Source of the DNA: Cranoglanis bouderius
Taxonomy: Eukaryota; Chordata; Actinopteri; Siluriformes; Cranoglanididae
Assembly: GCA_023630585.1 (NCBI GenBank)
Contig: CM042540.1
Span: forward strand, 17,049,574-17,113,573
Length of the DNA stretch: 64,000 nucleotides
Reading direction: 5' to 3'
Shown here: positions 54,542 to 64,000 of the stretch, piece after piece
Layout of the letters: every line of letters begins with the position of its first letter
How positions within the stretch are numbered: the first letter of the stretch is position 1
The notes under the pieces: model-generated
Database searches by the model: none
What the model was told of the DNA's origin: nothing
Seen by the model: the letters and a program-made list of their open reading frames with translations, nothing else
Position numbers and translations under genes: made by a program

Positions 54542-55194
54542 ACACTTCTTTAAGCATCACTAGGAGGTCTAAGACACATTGAATTCACACCTCTACAGAT
54601 CCATAAAAATCTTTGCGTGTAGGTGTTCGGAGCTGAAACTGCGTCATTGTTACACCCCGTTTCTTTGTGCTAATGAAATTGATTACTTACACTTCAAACA
54701 TTAATGCACAACACGATTCACAACATTTTTAGCTAGTTTCTTCACTGCAATTCAATTAAATTGTAACGATGGACATAGTCACAAAGCTGCTTTACAGATA
54801 TATATCTATAAATTTAGGATTGATAAACTTTACTTCATTTCACACACACACAGTCTCGTGTTTATGTTTTCAGGCCTTGAAATTAGTTCCGCAACAGTTC
54901 CTGATTAGTTCCAGAACAGTGCTGCTCGGCTCCCCTTTTCCTCAAAAGATGACTCACGATAACAGAGGTGTGGGTTTTTGAAGAGAAGGGGAAGAAGTGT
55001 CAGTCTTTTATCGCAGGCTTGCATAGAGCTCTAAAAATGCTACCTGTTCCGTCACAAATCAACAAAATAGTGACGTTCAGATGACATATTTAGATAACAT
55101 TGAATAGTTATCATGTTTGAGGCTGGAAAGTATACTGTTTCTGAAGACAGTTAATGGTTCTCTTATTTCCTTATATCATTATTATGTCATTATA

Positions 55195-55508
55195 CAGTCC
55201 CTCCAGGATTTCATGATTTTGCAAAAGTCAAGCAAACTCTGCAATATTGCTGCAGATTTTACGCAGATTTGGGCTGAGACGCATCATGTGACGTCATCAC
55301 GATGCACATTCAGCCAAAGCCCTCTTCGATTCACGTGCGTCGAACATGAGTACAGCGTAAAGGTCCAACAATTTACCAACAAACATCAGTGTGAAAGACA
55401 ATTTCGTGTAAATGCAATTTCGCCAATTCAAGTAATTTTATACAAAAAACGCATCAAAATCTGGTACTATTGGCTGCAACAATCACAAAAAAAATCCTGT
55501 ACAGACTG
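55195..55508 (+). mobile_element. CAGTC-ended non-autonomous repeat, copy 2
   Basis: Ends CAGTCCCTCCAGGATTT and, reversed, CAGTCTGTACAGGATTT match in 14 of 17 positions. Flanked by ATTATA on both sides (55189-55194 and 55509-55514). The plus strand is open across the whole element and contains QIWAETHHVTSS and AISPIQVI. Same family as 29622 and 56474. Confidence 0.72.
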
Positions 55509-55514
55509 ATTATA

Positions 55515-56467
55515 TATGATAATTACTGTATGTCAACATACTATATCTATGAATTCATTATATTTGTATATATTTATCATGTTATCAGTTAGAAGCTGCA
55601 TGACCATGTGTGTCATGATGATTTAGCAAAAAGCCTGCTTATTCCATGTCTAATTAGATGAGATGGATTATACTCAGTCGCAGGTTTATTGTAATCAGCT
55701 TGGACCACGTCTGTAAACAAAGTGCATGTATTTGTCTAAGCTGAAACCACTCCTGCTCCCTCTCCTGTCTGTCCTGTTTTCTTTTTGTTTGCTCTGGACT
55801 TCTCTGTCCTTTTGTATCTTAGCTTTGGTTTCATTAGGCCTGAAAGTTCTTTCCAAGCCAGTGCCCAGCTACAATCGTTTCTTTATGCTTCCTGTGTCCT
55901 CGTTCCCATATCGTGAGTCAGAGCTGCTGTTGTACCAGAGGGAACTTTTAACCTCCTCTGGCCTGGAGTGAGAACACAGATCTGAGAGAGACCTGAGTGA
56001 CGATTAGCATGCGAGTGGTGCCAAGGTGAAATTACAGTCAGTTATAGAATTGAAATTGGAAAGATGTATAAGACTATCATTATGGGCATTATCATGACCA
56101 CTCATCAGTTAAGCAGTTAAGGGTCATGGCAAAGGTTTTTGTTCCTTGTTTAGTAATTAAAAGTTTAGTAAAGGGTGGAAAGTCTTGAGGGTGATTCCAC
56201 AGTTAGGGTGGAGTTTGCGTCCCACTGATATTACATTTACAAATATGTATGTAAAGTAATGCTAATGTATGCATGTATGTATGTAAGTAAAGTAAAGCTA
56301 ACAGACATGTTACACATTTAAACATTTTAGACATTTTGTCCTATTTGTACATATTTTAGATTAATAACTTAAAATATAATAAAAGCCTCCCTATGGCACC
56401 TTGAAATATAATCATTAAAATACTTATTTTTTGCATTAATGTGTGAATCCAATTTCATATCTTAACC
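55515..56467. other. intron stretch between two copies of the repeat
   Basis: Contains a short (ATGT)n near 56257-56285. Nothing else recognised. Confidence 0.4.
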
Positions 56468-56473
56468 ATTATA

Positions 56474-56780
56474 ATATTTCGCAGAAATGAATGCAAAATC
56501 AGGCAAGCTCCGCAATATTCAGAGGAGCTTGCAATTTTTCAAAATCACCACAGTTTTTCTGCAGATTTGGGCCAAAGACACATCATGTGACGTCATTACA
56601 ATGCACATTCAGCCAAAGCCCTCTTCGATTCACGTGCATCGAACATGAGTAGAGCTAAAAGGTCTCATTTACCAACAAACATCACTGTGAAAGACTGTGC
56701 AAAACAGTTTCGTGCAATTGCAATTTTGCCAATTCAAGTAATTTTCCGCAAAAAAAAAGCACAAAAGACTGTTTGGACTG
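56474..56780 (+). mobile_element. CAGTC-ended non-autonomous repeat, copy 3
   Basis: Right end GTTTGGACTG; left end eroded. The interior is close to copy 2, sharing CATTCAGCCAAAGCCCTCTT and ATCATGTGACGTCAT. ATTATA lies on both sides (56468-56473 and 56781-56786). An open frame carries AIAILPIQVI, in the same frame as AISPIQVI of copy 2. Confidence 0.7.
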
Positions 56781-56902
56781 ATTATAGTTTATTAAAAATG
56801 TACATTGTAGTCCCACTCAACATTCACATTCACCCCTATGAAATATTGGAATATTCCAGCAGAAAGTTGCAAATTTCCTGAAGATCATGGGAAGAAGAAG
56901 AC

Positions 56903-57029
56903 TGCCAAGCTGCCACTGTTGGGCCCTTGAGCAAGGCCCTTAACCCTCAACTGCTCAGTTGTATAAATTACATTAATGTAAGTCGCTCTGGATAAGGGCG
57001 TCTGCCAAATGCCGTAAATGTAAATGTAA
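56903..57029 (+). mobile_element. 5'-truncated V-SINE-like element
   Basis: Has the central GGGCCCTTGAGCAAGGCCC and the tail GTCGCTCTGGATAAGGGCG ending in (TAAATG)n. The tRNA head is missing. Same family as the copy at 37739, opposite strand. Confidence 0.85.
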
Positions 57030-57202
57030 GAAAAATAAGCACTCTCATTCTGATTCCCCCCCCCCCCCAGTTATATTGTGATATTGACTGACAAGGTCAC
57101 TCTGAAAGCACAACCCTGTAACCCAAATTATAGTAAATTATTCATTTAAAACAAACATTTTTCAGTAAATCATTAGACTGTTCTTAACGTCCTTGTGCCA
57201 TT

Positions 57203-57341
<139 letters not shown>

Positions 57342-57562
57342 TGAGGGAAAAAAGTATTTGATCCCCTGCTGATTTTGTACGTTTGCCCACACAAGAAATG
57401 ATCAGTCTATAATTTTAATGGTAGGTGTATTTTAACAGTGAGAGACAGAATAAAAACAAAAAATCCAGAAAAACGCATTTCAAAAAAGTTATAAATTGAT
57501 TTGCATTTTAATGAGGGAAATAAGTATTCGATCCCCTATCAATCAGCAAGATTTCTGGCTCC

Positions 57563-57657
57563 CAGGTGTCTTTTACACAGGTAATGAGCTGAGATTAGGA
57601 GCACTCTTAAAGGGAGTGCTCCTAATCTCAGCTTGTTACCTGTATAAAAGACACCTG
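57563..57657 (+). promoter_or_regulatory. palindrome and TATA-like box before Tc1 transposase
   Basis: Two 44-nt arms, three mismatches, around a 7-nt centre. The right arm includes TATAAAAG at 57642-57649, 50 bp before the transposase ATG, so the hairpin overlaps a likely promoter. Confidence 0.7.
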
Positions 57658-57699
57658 TCCACAGAAGCAATCAATCAATCAGATTCCAAACTCTCCACC

Positions 57700-58712
57700 A
57701 TGGCCAAGACCAAAGAGCTGTCCAAGGACGTCAGGGACAAGATTGTAGACCTACACGAGGCTGGAATGGGCTACAAGACCATCGCCAAGCAGCTTGGTGA
57801 GAAGGTGACAACAGTTGGTGCGATTATTCACAAATGGAAGAAACACAAAATAACTGTCAGTCTCCCTCGGTCTGGGGCTCCATGCAAGATCTCACCTCGT
57901 GGAGTTTCAATGATCATGAGAACGGTGAGGAATCAGCCCAGAACTACATGGGAGGCTCTTGTTAATGATCTCAAGGCAGCTGGGACCATAGTCACCAAGA
58001 AAACAATTGGTAACACACTACGCCGTGAAGGACTGAAATCCTGCAGCGCCCGCAAGGTCCCCCTGCTCAAGAAAGCACATGTACAGGCCCATCTGAAGTT
58101 TGCCTGAATGATTCAGAGGAGAACTGGGTGAAAGTGTTGTGGTCAGATGAGACCAAAATCGAGCTCTTTGGCATCAACTCAACTCGCCGTGTTTGGAGGA
58201 GGAGGAATGCTGCCTATGACCCCAAGAACACCATCCCCACCCTGAAACATGGAGGTGGAAACATTATGCTTTGGGGGTGTTTTTCTGCTAAGGGGACAGG
58301 ACAATTGCACCGCATCAAAGGGACGATGGACGGGGCCATGATCGGTCAAATCTTGGGTGAGAACCTCCTTCCCTCAGCCAGGGCATTGAAAATGGGTCGT
58401 GGATGGGTATTCCAGCATGACAATGACCCAAAACACACAGCCAAAGCAACAAAGGAGTGGCTCAAGAAGAAGCACATTAAGGTCCTGGAGTGGCCTAGCC
58501 AGTCTCCAGACCTTAATCCCATAGAAAATCTGTGGAGGGAGCTGAAGGTTCGAGTTGCCAAACGTCAGCCTCGAGACCTTAATGACTTGGAGAGGATCTG
58601 CAAAGAGGAGTGGGACAAAATCCCTCCTGAGATGTGTGCAAACTTGGTGGCCAAGTACAAGAAATGTCTGACCTCTGTGATTGTCAACAAGGGTTTTGCC
58701 ACCAAGTACTAA
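57700..58712 (+). pseudogene. Tc1-like transposase, one frameshift
   Basis: A DDE (DD34E) transposase that would cut and paste its own element. The ATG at 57700 (CCACCATGG, good context) opens MAKTKELSKDVRDKIVDLHE. There follow two helix-turn-helix regions (residues about 10-55 and 75-125) with an AT-hook-like linker (SLPRSGAPCKIS). The frame stops at a TGA at 58105-58107 after HLKFA and resumes one frame over as LNDSEENW, as if about 10 bp were lost. Catalytic Asp codon 58146 (WSDETK), second Asp 58419 (QHDNDPKH) and Glu 58524 (NPIENLW) are all kept, with 34 residues between the last two. The end, FATKY and a TAA, is normal. The total length would be about 340 residues, the family norm. No other stop was seen. 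Confidence 0.95.
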
Positions 58713-58931
58713 GTCGAAGGGGTCAAATACTTATTTCCCTCATAAAAATGCAAATCAATTTATAACTTTTATGAAATCGTTTCTCTGGATTTTTTTTGTT
58801 GTTATTCTGTCTCTCACTGTTAAAATACACCTACCATTAAAATTATAGACCGATCATTTCTTTGTCAGTGGGCAAACGTACAAAATCAGCAGGGGATCAA
58901 ATACTTTCCCCCCACCCCCACTGTATATATA

Positions 58932-60409
58932 CAGTATCTCACAAAAGTGAGTACACCCCTCACATTTTTGTAAATATTTTATTATATATTTTCATGGGAC
59001 AACACTGAAGAAATGACACTTTGCTACAATGTAAAGTAGTGAGTGTACAGCTTGTATAACAGTGTAAATTTGCTGTCCCCTCAAAATAACTCAACACACA
59101 GCCATTAATGTCTAAACCGCTGGCAACAAAAGTGAGTACACCCCTAAGTGAAAATGTCCAAATTGGGCCCAATTAGCCATTTTCCCTCCCCGGTGTCATG
59201 TGACCTGTTAGTGTTACAAGATCTCAGGTGTGAATGGGTAGCAGGTGTGTTAAGTTTGGTGTTATCGCTCTCACACTCTCTCATACTGGTCACTGGAAGT
59301 TCAACATGGCACCTCATGGCAAAGAACTCTACATAAAGATGGCCTAGGCTATAAGAAGATTGCCAACACCCTGAAACTGAGCTGCAGCACGGTGGCCAAG
59401 ACCATACAGCGGTTTAACAGGACAGGTTCCACTCAGAACAGGCCTCGCCATGGTCGAACAAAGAAGTTCAGTGCACGTGCTCAGCATCATATCCAGAGGT
59501 TGGCTTTGCAGAATAGATGTATGAGTGCTGCCAGCATTGCTGCAGAGGTTGAAGTGGTGGGGGGTCAGCTTGTCAGTGCTCAGACCATACGCCGCACACT
59601 GCATCAAATTGGTCTGCATGGCTGTCATCCCAGAAGGAAGACTCTTCTAAAGATGATGCACAAGAAAGCCCACAAACAGTTTGCTGAAGACAAGCAGACT
59701 AAGGACATGGATTACTGGAACCATGTCCTGTGGTCTGATGAGACCAAGATATGTGGTGGCAACCAGGTGAGGAGTACAAAGACAAGTGTGTCTTGCCTAC
59801 AGTCAAGCATGGTGGTGGGAGTGTCATGGTCTGGGGCTGCATGAGTGCTGCCGGCACTGGGGAGCTACAGTTCATTGAGGGAACCATGGATGCCAACATG
59901 TACTGTGACATACTGAAGCAGTTCCCTTCGGAAACTGGGCCACAGGGCAGTATTCCAACATGATAACGACCCCAAACACACCTCCAAGACGACCACTGCC
60001 TTGCTAAAGAAGCTGAGGGTAAAGGTGATGGACTGGCCAAGCATGTCTCCAGACCTAAACCCTATTGAGCATCTGTGGGGGAGCGCAAGGTCTCTAACAT
60101 CCACCAGCTCTGTGATGTCGTCATGGAGGAGTGGAAGAGGACTCCAGTGGCAACCTGTGAAGCTCTGGTGAACTCCATGCAACAGGGTTAAGGCAGTGCT
60201 GGAAAATAATGGTGGCCACACAGAATATTGACACTTTGGGCCCAATTTGGACATTTTCACTTAAGAGTGTACTCACTTTTGTTGTACAAGCTGAACACTC
60301 ACTACTTTACACTGTAGCAAAGTGTCATTTCTTCAGTGTTGTCCCATGAAAAGATATAACAAAATATTTACAAAAATGTGAAGGGTGTAATCACTTTTGT
60401 GAGATACTG
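58932..60409 (+). mobile_element. second Tc1-like transposon, different family
   Basis: Ends CAGTATCTCACAAAAGTGAG and, reversed, CAGTATCTCACAAAAGTGAT, flanked by TA. The left arm is about 215 bp with the inner direct repeat ACAAAAGTGAGTACACCCC at about 59126. The right arm has lost about 70 bp between its inner and outer repeats. Only 8 bp of TATATATA separate it from the preceding element. Confidence 0.93.
59306..60231 (+). pseudogene. Tc1-like transposase with several deletions
   Basis: Starts MAPHGKELY, then loses about 25-30 bp, so the first helix is cut. STVAKTIQRFNRTGS and the second helix region are kept. A long open part runs to HVLWSDETKI at about 59730-59750 (first Asp). Further deletions follow: after the first Asp, near GGNQ; after the ILKQ block at about 59922; and before the ERKVSN-like segment at about 60079, just after PIEHLWG (Glu). 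The HDNDPKH block (second Asp) is present. Its combined frames cannot give an enzyme. Family length is about 340 residues. Confidence 0.92.
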
Positions 60410-60435
60410 TATATAGGATATATATATATTTGGAG

Positions 60436-60730
60436 GGGGGCATGGTGGATTGGCGGTTAGCACATTTGCCCCGCAACTCCAGGGTTATGGGTTCAAATCC
60501 CACCTGTGCCCTGAGTGTGCGTAGTCTGAATGTTCTCCCTGTGATTCAGGGGTTTCCTCCGGGTACTCCAGTTTCCTCCCCAGTCCAAAGACATGCATTT
60601 TAGGCTCACTGGCATCTCTAAATTGTCCGTAGTGTATGAGCGTGTGTGTGATTGTTGGAACCCCGGTCACAGGGCCCGTGACCCTGTGAGGGTTAAGCAG
60701 TAGGGAAGATGGATGGATGGATGGATGGAC
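60436..60730 (+). mobile_element. full-length tRNA-derived SINE with 12-bp duplication
   Basis: Head GCATGGTGGATTGGCGGTTA with A-box, B-box-like GGTTCAAATCCC at 60491-60502, body GGGTTTCCTCCGGGTACTCC and a (GGAT)n tail. ATATATTTGGAG flanks it at 60424-60435 and 60731-60742, a perfect duplication. Part of the 3' body is shortened. Confidence 0.93.
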
Positions 60731-60742
60731 ATATATTTGGAG

Positions 60743-64000
<3,258 letters not shown>

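Noticed and set aside
60436..60510. tRNA-like sequence
   Set aside because: It is the promoter head of a SINE: no cloverleaf with proper acceptor stem, and the SINE body follows directly.

Overview
The window is teleost fish DNA. It lies almost entirely inside one very large gene, musashi RNA-binding protein 2 (msi2; the a/b paralogue cannot be decided here), on the + strand. Only two coding exons are present. A 42-nt exon at 276-317 encodes the linker between the two RNA-recognition motifs, and a 93-nt exon at 53239-53331 encodes the start of the second RRM, including RNP2 (IFVGGL). They are joined by a 52.9-kb intron. A second intron runs from 53332 past the end of the window; I did not recognise the following RRM2 exon in that 10.7 kb. 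Both exons have clear splice sites and are whole numbers of codons.

Everything else is intron filled with repeats. Tc1/mariner DNA transposons dominate: a nearly intact IR/DR element (57339-58923), a second family directly beside it (58932-60409), a decayed full-length copy (43233-44811), internally deleted copies (38108-38660, 45100-45940) and fragments (near 9.9, 14.4, 30.3, 31.8-32.4 and 50.2 kb). There are tRNA-derived SINEs, three of them with visible target-site duplications (19368, 37739, 60436). Other elements are a probable solo LTR (24119-24794), a TTAA-flanked MITE (35873-36371), a short MITE with CTAA flanks (26985-27190), three copies of a CAGTC-ended repeat (29622, 55195, 56474), and a dispersed repeat family that two of the above have inserted into. 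Microsatellites are abundant and long: (GT)n up to 159 bp, (CA)n(TA)n, (CT)n, (TA)n and poly-T up to 44.

The repeat content (Tc1 families with IR/DR ends, V-SINE-like tails) fits a teleost. My guess of a catfish or related otophysan rests on recalled repeat wording and is weak. No second gene, RNA gene, CRISPR array or bacterial-type operon was seen. Parts of the intron free of recognised repeats (about 17.3-17.6, 46.9-47.15 and 47.9-48.1 kb) carry clusters of developmental transcription-factor motifs and are the best candidates for regulatory elements of msi2.

I found no evidence of a new multi-gene system. The more interesting signals concern transposon structure and nesting, RNA-structure potential, and candidate enhancers.
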